Source of the DNA: CAWEYO01 sp963813315
GTDB taxonomy: Bacteria > Pseudomonadota > Alphaproteobacteria > Rhizobiales > Rhizobiaceae
Length of the DNA: 64,000 nt
Direction of reading: 5' to 3'
Assembly (NCBI GenBank): GCA_963813315.1
Contig: CAWEYO010000020.1
Location: forward strand, 248,001 to 312,000
The notes under the pieces are model-generated. The model ran no database searches, was not told where the DNA came from, and saw only the letters and a list, made by a program, of their open reading frames with translations. Each line of letters begins with the position of its first letter. Position 1 is the stretch's first letter. Positions 34,053 through 42,605 of the stretch are shown here, piece after piece. Both the position numbers and the translations under genes were made by a program.

Positions 34053-34664
34053 ATGACGGTCCCGCACATCTTGCCGCCCGAACGCACGAGCGAAGTCCTG
34101 CGCCATCTCGGCAACCGCTCGATCGTCTTTATCGGCCTGATGGGGGCCGGCAAGACGGCGATCGGCCGCAAAGTGGCTCAGGCGCTTGGCCTGCCGTTCA
34201 CCGACAGCGATCACGAAATCGAGGCGGTCTCGCGGCTGACCATCCCCGAACTTTTCGAACTCTACGGCGAGACCGAGTTCCGTGCGCTTGAACAGCGGGT
34301 AATCCACCGCATCCTGGAGAGCGGGAGGCAAGTTCTTTCGACCGGCGGCGGTGCCTTCCTGAACGAGCAGACCCGTCAGGCAATCGCCGGGCATGGGGTG
34401 TCGGTGTGGCTCAAGGCCGACATCGACACTCTGATGGAGCGCGTGTCCAAGAAGCAGAACCGTCCGCTCCTGAAGAACCCCGACCCGCGCGCGGTCATGG
34501 AAAAGCTGATGGGTGAGCGCTATCCGGTCTATGCCAAAGCGGACGTTACGGTGGCAACGCGCGACGAGCGCAAGGAAATCATCGCCACGGAAGTGATCGA
34601 CGCGCTGGCGGGTGTCCTGGGCGATCTGGCTGCGGCAGAGGGAAAGAGCGACAATGAAGGCTGA
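34053..34664 (+). CDS. aroK: Shikimate kinase AroK
   Basis: Phosphorylates shikimate at the 3-hydroxyl in the aromatic pathway. Walker A is IGLMGAGKTAIGRK (residues about 27-40). The shikimate-binding DSDHEIE and RALEQRV segments and the STGGGAFL motif are all present. The 203 residues include a longer N-terminus than E. coli AroK, as is common in rhizobia. The 3' end overlaps aroB by 11 bp, giving tight coupling with the upstream pathway enzyme. Confidence 0.96.
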   Translation: MTVPHILPPERTSEVLRHLGNRSIVFIGLMGAGKTAIGRKVAQALGLPFTDSDHEIEAVSRLTIPELFELYGETEFRALEQRVIHRILESGRQVLSTGGGAFLNEQTRQAIAGHGVSVWLKADIDTLMERVSKKQNRPLLKNPDPRAVMEKLMGERYPVYAKADVTVATRDERKEIIATEVIDALAGVLGDLAAAEGKSDNEG

Positions 34665-35775
34665 TCCCGTCACGGTCGAGGTCCGACTTGGGTCGCGCGC
34701 CTATGACATCCTGATCGGTCCCGGATTGCTGGCCCGCGCGGGCGCGGAGATTGCCGCGCGACTGCCGGGCATCCGGGCAGCCATCGTCAGCGACCGCAAT
34801 GTCGCGGCGGAGCATCTCGACGCCCTCACAGAGAGCCTGGCCGCCAGCGGCATCGATTCGGCGCCGATCGTCCTGCCGCCGGGGGAAAGGACAAAAAGTT
34901 TCGACGCGCTGCAGGAGGTAGTCGACCGGATGCTTGCCGTGCGCCTGGAGCGCGGCGACGCGGTGGTCGCGCTCGGCGGCGGCGTTGTCGGCGACATCGC
35001 CGGCTTTGCCGCGGGTATTGTCCGGCGAGGCATGAATCTCGTTCAGATGCCTACCTCGCTGCTGGCACAGGTCAATTCCTCGGTCGGCGGCAAAACCGGC
35101 ATCAACGCAAGGCATGGCAAGAACCTCATCGGTGTCTTCCATCAGCCGCGTCTGGTGCTTGCTGACACCACCGTGCTCGACACGCTGCCGCGGCGCGAGT
35201 TCCGTGCCGGCTACGCAGAAGTGGCTAAATATGGGCTGATCGACAGGCCGGAATTTTTTTCATGGCTGGAAAGAAACTGGCAGGAGGTTTTTTCCGGCGG
35301 ACCGGCGCGCATGGAAGCGATCGCCGAATCGTGCCGCGCCAAGGCTGACGTGGTGGCCCGCGACGAGTTTGAGACGGGCGACCGCGCGCTGCTCAATCTT
35401 GGACATACGTTCGGTCACGCGCTCGAGGCCGCGACCGACTTCGACAGCGAGCGACTGGTTCACGGCGAGGGCGTCGCCATCGGCATGGCGCTCGCGCATC
35501 GGTTTTCCTCCCGGCTCAATCTCGCCAGCCCCGATGACGCCCAACGCGTTGAAGCGCATCTGCAAGCTGTCGGGTTGCCGTGGCGCATGACCGACATTGC
35601 GGGCTCGCTGCCCGGCGCCGAGCGCCTGCTCGACTACATCGCGCAGGACAAGAAGGTGTCTCGCGGCGCACTGACCTTCATCTTGACCCGAGGCATAGGC
35701 CAGTCCTTCATCGCCAGGGACGTGCCGGCCTCGGAAGTGTTGGCATTCCTGCGGGAGAACCTTCCGGCTGCATAA
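34654..35775 (+). CDS. aroB: 3-dehydroquinate synthase AroB
   Basis: Makes 3-dehydroquinate from DAHP using NAD and a divalent metal. The 373-residue product has ALGGGVVGDIAGFAAG, the dinucleotide-binding PTSLLAQVNSSVGGKTGIN and metal-binding His in LNLGHTFGHALEA and HGEGVAIGM. The ATG at 34654 lies inside the end of aroK and begins MKADPVTVEVRLGSRAYDI. Confidence 0.96.
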   Translation: MKADPVTVEVRLGSRAYDILIGPGLLARAGAEIAARLPGIRAAIVSDRNVAAEHLDALTESLAASGIDSAPIVLPPGERTKSFDALQEVVDRMLAVRLERGDAVVALGGGVVGDIAGFAAGIVRRGMNLVQMPTSLLAQVNSSVGGKTGINARHGKNLIGVFHQPRLVLADTTVLDTLPRREFRAGYAEVAKYGLIDRPEFFSWLERNWQEVFSGGPARMEAIAESCRAKADVVARDEFETGDRALLNLGHTFGHALEAATDFDSERLVHGEGVAIGMALAHRFSSRLNLASPDDAQRVEAHLQAVGLPWRMTDIAGSLPGAERLLDYIAQDKKVSRGALTFILTRGIGQSFIARDVPASEVLAFLRENLPAA

Positions 35776-35787
35776 TCTGGATCGAAA

Positions 35788-36708
35788 ATGACCCCCCAAA
35801 AATGGATCGTTGCAGCAGCGGCAGGGATTGTAGTGCTCCTTGCGCTTGGACTCTTGTTGGGGCGCAGGATCCTGGCTGCTGCCGGCGTCGAGCGCGCCGC
35901 CGCCTTGCCGCAGCGCTCCGCGCATGAAGGTACGGCGCCCGTTCAACGGCGAGAAGGCGTCACAAAGGCGGACCGGGACCGCGTCGGCGGTCTGCTCGAC
36001 CTCACCGAACTCGAGGTTTCGGATGTCATGGTCCATCGCACCAACATGCGCTCGGTAAACGCCGACAACCCGCCCGAAGCGGTGGTACGCGAGATCCTGC
36101 AAAGCCCGCATACGCGCATGCCGCTGTGGCGAGGTTCGCTCGACAACATCGTCGGCGTCCTGCATGCCAAGGACCTGCTCAGGGCGCTTAACGATGTTGG
36201 CAACGACTTCTCCCGGATCGACATCATGAAGATCGCGTCAAAGCCGTGGTTCGTTCCGGACACGACGTCGCTACAGGATCAGCTCAACGCCTTCCTGAGG
36301 CGCAAGGCGCATTTCGCGGTCGTGGTCGACGAGTATGGCGAGGTCGAAGGGCTCGTCACGCTGGAAGACATCATCGAGGAGATCGTCGGCGAGATCGCCG
36401 ACGAGCACGATATCGATATCCATGGGGTCAAGCAGGAGGCCGACGGCTCGGTCGTTGTGGAAGGCACGGTGCCCATCCGCGATCTCAACCGCGCCCTTGA
36501 CTGGCAATTGCCGGAGAATGAGGCAACCACCATCGCGGGCCTCGTCATCCACGAGACGCAGTCCATTCCGGAAGAGAAGCAGGCCTTCACCTTCCACGGC
36601 AAGCGCTTCATCGTCCTGAAGCGCGACAAGAACCGGCTTGCCAGAATCAGGATCAGGCCCGCGGCGGAGACCGTTCCGCCCTCGCCTGTGCGTTCGACAG
36701 GACGTTGA
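35788..36708 (+). CDS. CorC/HlyC-type CBS-domain protein lacking most of the CNNM membrane domain
   Basis: Contains a CBS pair (DVMVHRTNMRSV to GVLHAKDLLRAL, and DVVDEYGEV-like AVVVDEYGEVEGLVTLEDI) and a C-terminal CorC_HlyC domain (EATTIAGLVIHETQSIPEE). In Rhizobiales the gene after aroB usually encodes about 430 residues with a multi-helix DUF21 (CNNM) domain. Here only one helix (VAAAAGIVVLLALGLLLG) and about 40 linker residues precede REGVTKADRDRVGG, for 306 in all. Either some 120-130 residues are deleted or this is a soluble-type YbeX relative. A role in Mg/Co efflux or membrane homeostasis is by family only. Confidence 0.85.
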   Translation: MTPQKWIVAAAAGIVVLLALGLLLGRRILAAAGVERAAALPQRSAHEGTAPVQRREGVTKADRDRVGGLLDLTELEVSDVMVHRTNMRSVNADNPPEAVVREILQSPHTRMPLWRGSLDNIVGVLHAKDLLRALNDVGNDFSRIDIMKIASKPWFVPDTTSLQDQLNAFLRRKAHFAVVVDEYGEVEGLVTLEDIIEEIVGEIADEHDIDIHGVKQEADGSVVVEGTVPIRDLNRALDWQLPENEATTIAGLVIHETQSIPEEKQAFTFHGKRFIVLKRDKNRLARIRIRPAAETVPPSPVRSTGR

Positions 36709-36710
36709 CT

Positions 36711-36908
36711 ATGCCGGTGCAGGTTTCCAAATCGCAATTCAAGGCGCATGCGCTTGAGTACTTTCGCAAGGTCGAGACGACTGGCGAGCCGCTTATCGTT
36801 ACGGATCATGGAAAGCCGACCTTGGAGATACGGAAGGTGGCGGCAAAGGAGGCTCAAATGGCCCTGTTTACCACCGTGTTTTCTCGCCAGGTGCCGCAGG
36901 CTCGATAG
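36711..36908 (+). CDS. Orphan Phd/YefM-like antitoxin, probably truncated
   Basis: A 65-residue protein whose first 43 residues match Phd/YefM antitoxins (VSKSQFKAHALEYFRKVETT, GEPLIVTDHGKPTLEIR), the DNA-binding part. The rest (KEAQMALFTTVFSRQ) lacks the usual toxin-binding tail. No toxin gene follows; the convergent bolA gene overlaps its 3' end by 41 bp. It sits two bases after the CorC stop codon. Either a solitary regulator or the remnant of a lost toxin-antitoxin pair. Confidence 0.6.
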   Translation: MPVQVSKSQFKAHALEYFRKVETTGEPLIVTDHGKPTLEIRKVAAKEAQMALFTTVFSRQVPQAR

Positions 36909-37170
36909 CGAGCGCATGCACACCGGCCCTCAATTCGTCGGCAAGCAACTCGTTCACCGCGCGATGGCGCTCCACGCGGCTCTTCCCGGCGAAGGCCGCT
37001 GAAACGATACGGACGCGGAAATGCGTTTCGCCGGTACCGTCGAATATGGCGTGATGCCCGGATTCGGTGTGGTGATGGCCGGCGTGGAGATGGCTCTCGT
37101 TGATGATATCGAGCCGCTCAGGCGAAAGGGCTTCGCTCAGCTTCCGTTCCATCCTTTCCTGCATGGACAT
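36868..37170 (-). CDS. bolA: BolA-family protein
   Basis: A 100-residue BolA-like protein that probably partners a monothiol glutaredoxin in iron-sulfur trafficking. It has the helix KLSEALSPERLDIINESHLH, a His-rich loop (AGHHHTESGHHA) and the family core THFRVRIVSAAFAGKSRVER followed by HRAVNELLADEL. It is divergent from the J-domain gene and overlaps the antitoxin gene at its 3' end. Confidence 0.92.
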   Translation of the reverse strand: MSMQERMERKLSEALSPERLDIINESHLHAGHHHTESGHHAIFDGTGETHFRVRIVSAAFAGKSRVERHRAVNELLADELRAGVHALAIEPAAPGEKTRW

Positions 37171-37314
37171 GGCCGTTTCCTTTCACCACATGTGCCCCGA
37201 TCACCACAAAAACAGCAAAACCGGTGGGCCGGGGCCGCAAATCAGCGGTTAGGTCCATTGTCAGGCAAATGTCAATTCTTGTTTCGCGCCGCGAACGTCC
37301 CATAATCGGAGCAA

Positions 37315-37935
37315 ATGAAGACGTATTCGAAATATTTCGAAAAAATCCGCGTTCGGCCAGATCCCGACGCGGAACTGAAGTCGCGCGCGCCTGCCTGCCA
37401 GTGGGACGGCTGCAGGGAGGCCGGCACCCACCGCGCGCCGGTGGGCCGCCTGCGCGAGGGCGAGTATTTCAGATTCTGTCTCCATCATGTCCGCGAGTAC
37501 AACAAGGGCTTCAATTACTTCTCCGGTCTGGCCGATTCAGAGATCTCCCGCTTCCAGAAGGAAGCGCTGACCGGCCATCGTCCCACCTGGACGATGGGCG
37601 CCAACGGCAGTACGCGTACCTCGCCGGATTTCGCCCAGCTGCGCTCGGGCCGCGCCGGCTACTACAACCGCATGCGCGATCCGTTCAACCTGTTCGGCGC
37701 AAAGCCTGGCGATCAGAGCGCACTGCGCGAGCGCAAGGCCAGGCCGCTTGAGGCCAAGGCGCTGGAAACGCTTGGTCTTGACGCAAAGGCGACTGGCGCG
37801 GACATCAAGGCGCGCTATAAGGAGCTCGTAAAGCGCCACCATCCCGATGCGAATGGCGGCGACAGGGGGTCGGAAGACCGGTTCCGCGACGTGCTCCAGG
37901 CCTATCGCGTGCTCAAACAAGCAGGTTTGTGTTGA
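37315..37935 (+). CDS. J-domain (DnaJ-like) protein with an N-terminal Cys-rich segment
   Basis: A 206-residue protein. Its C-terminal J domain (residues about 145-203) carries the HPD motif in YKELVKRHHPDANGGDRGS, so it should stimulate a DnaK-type ATPase. The N-terminal part is not DnaJ-like: it has CQWDGCREAGTHRAP and FCLHHVREYNKGFNYF, a possible small metal-binding element with paired Cys and His. Conserved next to bolA and cobS in rhizobia as I recall; its client is unknown. Confidence 0.88.
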   Translation: MKTYSKYFEKIRVRPDPDAELKSRAPACQWDGCREAGTHRAPVGRLREGEYFRFCLHHVREYNKGFNYFSGLADSEISRFQKEALTGHRPTWTMGANGSTRTSPDFAQLRSGRAGYYNRMRDPFNLFGAKPGDQSALRERKARPLEAKALETLGLDAKATGADIKARYKELVKRHHPDANGGDRGSEDRFRDVLQAYRVLKQAGLC

Positions 37936-37948
37936 GCGGCAGGTCTGC

Positions 37949-38050
37949 TAGAGCATGATCCCGAAAAGTTGACGGACTCTTCGGACAAGATCATGCGTGA
38001 ACAGCAATTTAGGGCAATATGGCTTGTCTTGGATTCGCCATCTGCTCTAA
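37949..38050. repeat. Intergenic palindromic repeat (family B)
   Basis: TAGAGCATGATCCCGAAAAG to CGGACAAGATCATGCGTG forms the first hairpin; an outer arm closes with TCTGCTCTA. Highly similar to 4058-4155. Confidence 0.7.
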
Positions 38051-38111
38051 AGACCGCTCCCGAACGTAAGCGGATTGCCTGCGAAGCCTCGGCCTCGCCC
38101 GTGGAGATGTC

Positions 38112-39098
38112 ATGAACAAGGTCGAACGCGATATCGCCAACCTCCCCGATACAACGGCGTCGGTTAAGGAGAAATTCGGCTTCGAATCCCGGATGGTGGT
38201 GCCAGCCTATTCGGAAGCCGACCCACATGTACCGGACATCGATCCCGACTATCTGTTCGACGAACAGACAACGCTGGCGATCCTTTCCGGCTTTGCGTTC
38301 AACCGCCGCGTCATGGTGTCCGGCTACCACGGGACGGGAAAATCGACCCATATCGAGCAGGTAGCCGCGCGTCTCAACTGGCCCTGCGTGCGGGTCAATC
38401 TGGACAGCCATGTCAGCCGTATCGACCTCGTCGGCAAGGACGCCATCGTGGTCAAGGACGGGATGCAGGTAACCGAGTTCCGGGATGGCATTCTCCCCTG
38501 GGCCTATCAGCACAATGTCGCGCTCTGCTTTGACGAGTATGACGCGGGCCGCCCCGACGTGATGTTCGTTATCCAGCGCGTGCTGGAATCGTCCGGCCGC
38601 CTCACCTTGCTTGACCAGAGCCGGGTCATCCGCCCGCATCCGGCTTTCCGCCTGTTCTCGACGGCTAACACGGTGGGCCTGGGCGACACCACCGGCCTCT
38701 ACCACGGCACCCAGCAGATCAACCAGGCGCAGATGGACCGCTGGTCGATCGTCACCACGCTGAACTATTTGCCGCACGACAATGAAGTCGCGATCGTTCT
38801 CGCCAAGGCCAAGCACTACCGGAACGAAAAGGGCAGGGACATCGTGAACAAAATGGTGCGCGTCGCCGACATGACGCGCTCGGCGTTCATGAACGGCGAT
38901 CTCTCGACCGTCATGAGCCCACGCACCGTAATCACCTGGGCCGAAAATGCCGAGATATTCGGCAGCGTAGGCATGGCCTTCCGGTTGACCTTCCTCAACA
39001 AATGCGACGAACTGGAGCGCACCGTCGTGGCCGAATTCTATCAGCGTGCCTTCGGCGAGGAATTGCCGGAATCGGCTGCCAACGTCGTTTTGGGATGA
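38112..39098 (+). CDS. cobS: Cobaltochelatase subunit CobS
   Basis: AAA+ ATPase subunit of the aerobic cobaltochelatase CobNST, which inserts cobalt into hydrogenobyrinic acid a,c-diamide. The 328-residue product has the usual length. Walker A is SGYHGTGKSTHIEQ near residue 74, Walker B ALCFDEYDAG, and sensor-like FRLFSTANTVGLGDT follows. It is followed 10 bp later by cobT; cobN is not in this window. Confidence 0.97.
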   Translation: MNKVERDIANLPDTTASVKEKFGFESRMVVPAYSEADPHVPDIDPDYLFDEQTTLAILSGFAFNRRVMVSGYHGTGKSTHIEQVAARLNWPCVRVNLDSHVSRIDLVGKDAIVVKDGMQVTEFRDGILPWAYQHNVALCFDEYDAGRPDVMFVIQRVLESSGRLTLLDQSRVIRPHPAFRLFSTANTVGLGDTTGLYHGTQQINQAQMDRWSIVTTLNYLPHDNEVAIVLAKAKHYRNEKGRDIVNKMVRVADMTRSAFMNGDLSTVMSPRTVITWAENAEIFGSVGMAFRLTFLNKCDELERTVVAEFYQRAFGEELPESAANVVLG

Positions 39099-39108
39099 TG
39101 CAAGGCTC

Positions 39109-41007
39109 ATGGCAGGCCAAGGCGACAATTCGACGCGCGGCGCACGCAAGACCAACGGTGAAGGCGAAACTTTCCGCCGCGCCATCTCGGTCTGCGTGCG
39201 CGCGATCGCCGGCGACCATGGCCTCGAGGTAACCTTTGCCAAGGACCGGCCCGCACTTGCCGGAAACCGGGCGCGGCTCCCGGAGTTGCCGAAGAAGCCG
39301 ACCAGGTACGACATAGCGGTGACTCGGGGCATCGGCGACTCATTGGCGCTAAGACGCGCATGCCACGACGCCCGTATCCACACCCGGCTTGCGCCGGAAG
39401 GCAAGCAGGCCCGCGCCATCTTTGACGCGGTCGAGCAGGCGCGTGTGGAGGCCATCGGGTCGCGCGCCATGCTGGGCGTGGCCGACAATATCGGCAACAT
39501 GCTGGAGGACAAATACGCCAAGGCCAATCTCGCCGACGTGAAAGACCAAGCCGACGCGCCGATCGAAGAAGCGGTTGCGATGATGGTCCGCGAGAAGCTG
39601 ACAGGACGCGCCGTGCCGAAAAGCGGCGAGCGCATGGTCAACCTCTGGCGCAAATGGGTCGAGGGCAAGGCCGCGGCCGATCTCGATGGCCTTGCCGCCA
39701 AGCTGGACGATCAGAACGCCTTCGCGCGTGTCGTGCGCGACATGCTTGCGTCAATGGAGATGGCGGAAGAGCTTGGCGAGGAGCAGGAGAGCGAAGACGC
39801 CGAAAGCGACGACCAGCCGCAGGGCGAGGAAAGAAGCGACGCTGATGGCGAGGACGATTCCGGCTCCGAGGAGTCCGAGCAGGAGGGCGCCGAGACCTCG
39901 TCCGAGGACGAGGAGACCGGCGAAACGGAGGCAGCCGAGGCGAGCGCCGACGATATTGCGGAGGATGATGACCCAGACGCCGAGACGCCAGGCGAGGCGA
40001 AGCGGCCGGACCATCCCTTCACGAACCTCTCGAAGGAGATCGACTACAAGGTCTTCTCGCCCGCCTTCGACGAGACAGTCGGCGCGCAGGATCTTTGCGA
40101 CGAGGAAGAGCTCGACCGGTTGCGCGCGTTTCTCGACAAGCAGCTTTCGAACCTGCAGGGCGTGGTGGGGCGGCTTGCGAACCGCCTGCAGCGCCGCCTG
40201 ATGGCGAAGCAGAACCGGTCTTGGGATTTCGACCTCGAAGAGGGCTATCTCGATCCCGCACGTTTGGTCCGCGTGGTTATCGATCCTATGCAGCCGCTCT
40301 CGTTCAAGCAGGAGCGCGACGCGAAGTTCCGCGATACGGTGGTGACGCTGCTCCTCGACAATTCCGGCTCCATGCGCGGGCGGCCGATCACGGTCGCCGC
40401 CACCTGCGCCGACATCCTTGCCCGCACGCTCGAGCGGTGCGGCGTTTCGGTCGAGATACTCGGCTTTACCACGCGCGCCTGGAAAGGTGGCCAGGCGCGG
40501 GAGAAATGGCTGAAGGACGGCAAGCCGTCCAACCCTGGCCGGCTCAACGACCTGCGCCACATCATCTACAAGAGCGCCGATGCGCCCTGGCGGCGGGCGC
40601 GCCGCAATCTGGGACTTATGATGCGCGAAGGTCTGCTGAAGGAAAACATAGACGGCGAGGCGTTGCTGTGGGCGCACAGTCGCCTGATGGGACGGTCGGA
40701 ACAGCGCAAGATCCTGATGATGATTTCCGACGGCGCCCCGGTCGACGATTCCACGCTCTCGGTCAATCCGGGCAACTATCTCGAAAGGCATCTGCGCGCC
40801 GTGATCGAGCTGATCGAGACGCGCTCGCCAGTCGAACTGCTTGCGATCGGCATCGGACACGACGTCACGCGCTACTACCGGCGTGCCGTCACAATCGTCG
40901 ATGCGGAGGAGCTCGCCGGCGCGATGACCGAGCAGCTCGCATCGCTTTTCGATGAAGAATCGGCGCGGGCCGGCCGTCGCGGCGGCGCCTTGCGGCGCTT
41001 CGGATGA
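39109..41007 (+). CDS. cobT: Cobaltochelatase subunit CobT
   Basis: Partner of CobS in the cobaltochelatase complex, 632 residues. The N-terminal half is helical, a strongly acidic stretch lies at about residues 220-300 (many Glu/Asp, for example EQESEDAESDDQPQGEE), and the C-terminus is a von Willebrand A-type domain with the metal site LLLDNSGSMRGRP and ISDGAPVDDSTLS. The ATG at 39109 follows cobS by 10 bp and starts MAGQGDNSTRGARKT. The next gene overlaps its stop by ATGA. Confidence 0.96.
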   Translation: MAGQGDNSTRGARKTNGEGETFRRAISVCVRAIAGDHGLEVTFAKDRPALAGNRARLPELPKKPTRYDIAVTRGIGDSLALRRACHDARIHTRLAPEGKQARAIFDAVEQARVEAIGSRAMLGVADNIGNMLEDKYAKANLADVKDQADAPIEEAVAMMVREKLTGRAVPKSGERMVNLWRKWVEGKAAADLDGLAAKLDDQNAFARVVRDMLASMEMAEELGEEQESEDAESDDQPQGEERSDADGEDDSGSEESEQEGAETSSEDEETGETEAAEASADDIAEDDDPDAETPGEAKRPDHPFTNLSKEIDYKVFSPAFDETVGAQDLCDEEELDRLRAFLDKQLSNLQGVVGRLANRLQRRLMAKQNRSWDFDLEEGYLDPARLVRVVIDPMQPLSFKQERDAKFRDTVVTLLLDNSGSMRGRPITVAATCADILARTLERCGVSVEILGFTTRAWKGGQAREKWLKDGKPSNPGRLNDLRHIIYKSADAPWRRARRNLGLMMREGLLKENIDGEALLWAHSRLMGRSEQRKILMMISDGAPVDDSTLSVNPGNYLERHLRAVIELIETRSPVELLAIGIGHDVTRYYRRAVTIVDAEELAGAMTEQLASLFDEESARAGRRGGALRRFG

Positions 41008-42041
41008 CGCCGCCGCCGCCTCTGCGTGCCAGGAAATTGCTGGCTGGCGCCGCCGTCCTTCCTTTGCTTGCGGCCGTTGTGCTGTTCCAGCCGCTCGGCG
41101 CCGGCTCAGTTCCCCTCGATCAAATCAAGGTCACGGCCCGCCCGATCACGCAGTTCCATATCGGCCGCGACGAAAAGCAGTTCGGGCCGCTGGAATTCGT
41201 CGGCGGGCTCGAGCTGACAGCGAATTCCCGCGATTTCGGCGCGTTCTCCGCATTTCGCTTCACCGGGCCCAGTGGCGATTTCGTCGGAGTTGCCGACAGC
41301 GGCTTCTGGTTCTTCGGCAGGGTCGTTCACGATGCCAGCCAGCGCCCGGCGGGAATCGATAATTTCCGCATGGTCGAGATTGTCGACGACGCAGGGATGA
41401 CCGGCGCCGCGAAATGGGATGTCGATGCGGAAGGTCTGGCTGTCAAGGATGGAATTGCGAGCGTCGGCTTCGAGCGCAACCATCGCATCGCTGAGTTCAG
41501 GATCGATCCTGACCGTATGGGCGCTGCGATCCGCAACTTCGATTTTCTTGTGCCCGCGAACGAGCTCCGCAGGAACCGCGGCTTCGAGACCGTGGCGCAC
41601 ACCCCTGCCGATGGCAAACACGAGGGTGGGCTGGTCGTGGTCTCCGAAAAGAGCCTGGACAGCCGAGGCAACGTCTTCGCCGCCATTATCCAGGGACCCA
41701 ACAAGGGCGTCTTCACGGTCGCGCGTCACGGCAGTTTCGACATCACGGACGGCGCGTTCCTGCCGGGCGGCGACCTTCTGCTGCTGGAGCGAAGTTTCTC
41801 AATGGCGGAAGGGGTGAAAATGCAGCTTCGCCGGATATCCGGAGACTTCATCGCCAAGGGTGCCGTTGCCGACGGGCCGGTTCTGCTCGCGGCCGACATG
41901 GGCTACCAGATCGACAACATGGAAGCGATGGACGTCTGGAAACGTTCCGACGGCGCGCTGATGGTGTCGCTCCTATCCGACGACAACCAGTCGATGTTCC
42001 AACGCAACCTCTACCTGGAATTCATCCTGCACGACGACTGA
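41004..42041 (+). CDS. Esterase-like activity of phytase domain protein
   Basis: A 345-residue exported protein. The N-terminus has a signal/anchor helix (LLAGAAVLPLLAAVVLF), then a beta-propeller-like domain of the phytase-like esterase type: GLELTANSRDFGAFSAF, GDFVGVADSGFWF, DVDAEGLAVKDG and DGAFLPGGDLLLLERSF. Enzymatic function in this family is poorly proven. It overlaps cobT by ATGA, so it is translated with the cobalamin genes, though a functional link is not evident. Confidence 0.85.
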   Translation: MTPPPPLRARKLLAGAAVLPLLAAVVLFQPLGAGSVPLDQIKVTARPITQFHIGRDEKQFGPLEFVGGLELTANSRDFGAFSAFRFTGPSGDFVGVADSGFWFFGRVVHDASQRPAGIDNFRMVEIVDDAGMTGAAKWDVDAEGLAVKDGIASVGFERNHRIAEFRIDPDRMGAAIRNFDFLVPANELRRNRGFETVAHTPADGKHEGGLVVVSEKSLDSRGNVFAAIIQGPNKGVFTVARHGSFDITDGAFLPGGDLLLLERSFSMAEGVKMQLRRISGDFIAKGAVADGPVLLAADMGYQIDNMEAMDVWKRSDGALMVSLLSDDNQSMFQRNLYLEFILHDD

Positions 42042-42605
42042 AAGTGCGCCGCGGCCCCGCGCCGCTTTTCCGTGTGAAACCAGTGGCTTGCGATTTTGTC
42101 GCGTTGGACCGTTCCTGCCTCGCATTAAGTGGCATCCGCCTTCCCGGCTTTGCCTTGGCGGCGAGGGTCGCCCGCCTCCCGGCTTCGCCACCGCGCTTCC
42201 CAGCCTTGCCCTTTCTCGGCTTCACTTTTGGTATGTGGACCGCTCTCGATGACATAATCGGCGAGAATAACACCGCCGTTTGATCTGCCGAAGAGGCCAT
42301 GGTGGCCGTCAAAGGCCGATCTGCCTCTGCAACTTCACCAGCGTCCAGTGCTGACTGGCGGCAAACTGCAAGCAATTGGCAGCGAAGAGCAAGTTGCGCT
42401 CCTTCCTAACGGCAGGGCAAATACCTTAATACATGCAGCGAAAAGAACCGATTAAGTAAGCGCAAGGCCGGGCACGCGTCTGATAAGCCGACCATCTGCC
42501 CGCACGCTACCCATCAACAGCTACCCGCAATGTGGTTGGCGCAATCCGCGCCGATGTTGAAGGCGTCAGTCGCCTGCGCACAAACAAGCTCGAAGGAGAG
42601 CAATC
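42042..42605. other. Intergenic region without a supportable gene
   Basis: Lies between the esterase-like gene and the metalloprotease gene. Minus-strand frames here give only very basic, low-complexity peptides (for example KVKPRKGKAGKRGGEAG) without a ribosome site, and plus-strand frames are unlike known proteins. The last 100 bp before 42606, including GAAGGAGAGCA, form the ribosome site of the metalloprotease. No strong hairpin was noticed. Confidence 0.5.

Noticed and set aside
37902..39701. A long open frame antisense to cobS and the start of cobT
   Set aside because: It is the mirror of strongly conserved cobS/cobT codons, has no ribosome site and no protein similarity; high GC makes such shadow frames common.
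42022..42375. A basic protein on the minus strand after the esterase-like gene
   Set aside because: Low-complexity Lys/Arg/Gly sequence, no ribosome site, no known family, and it overlaps the end of a supported gene.
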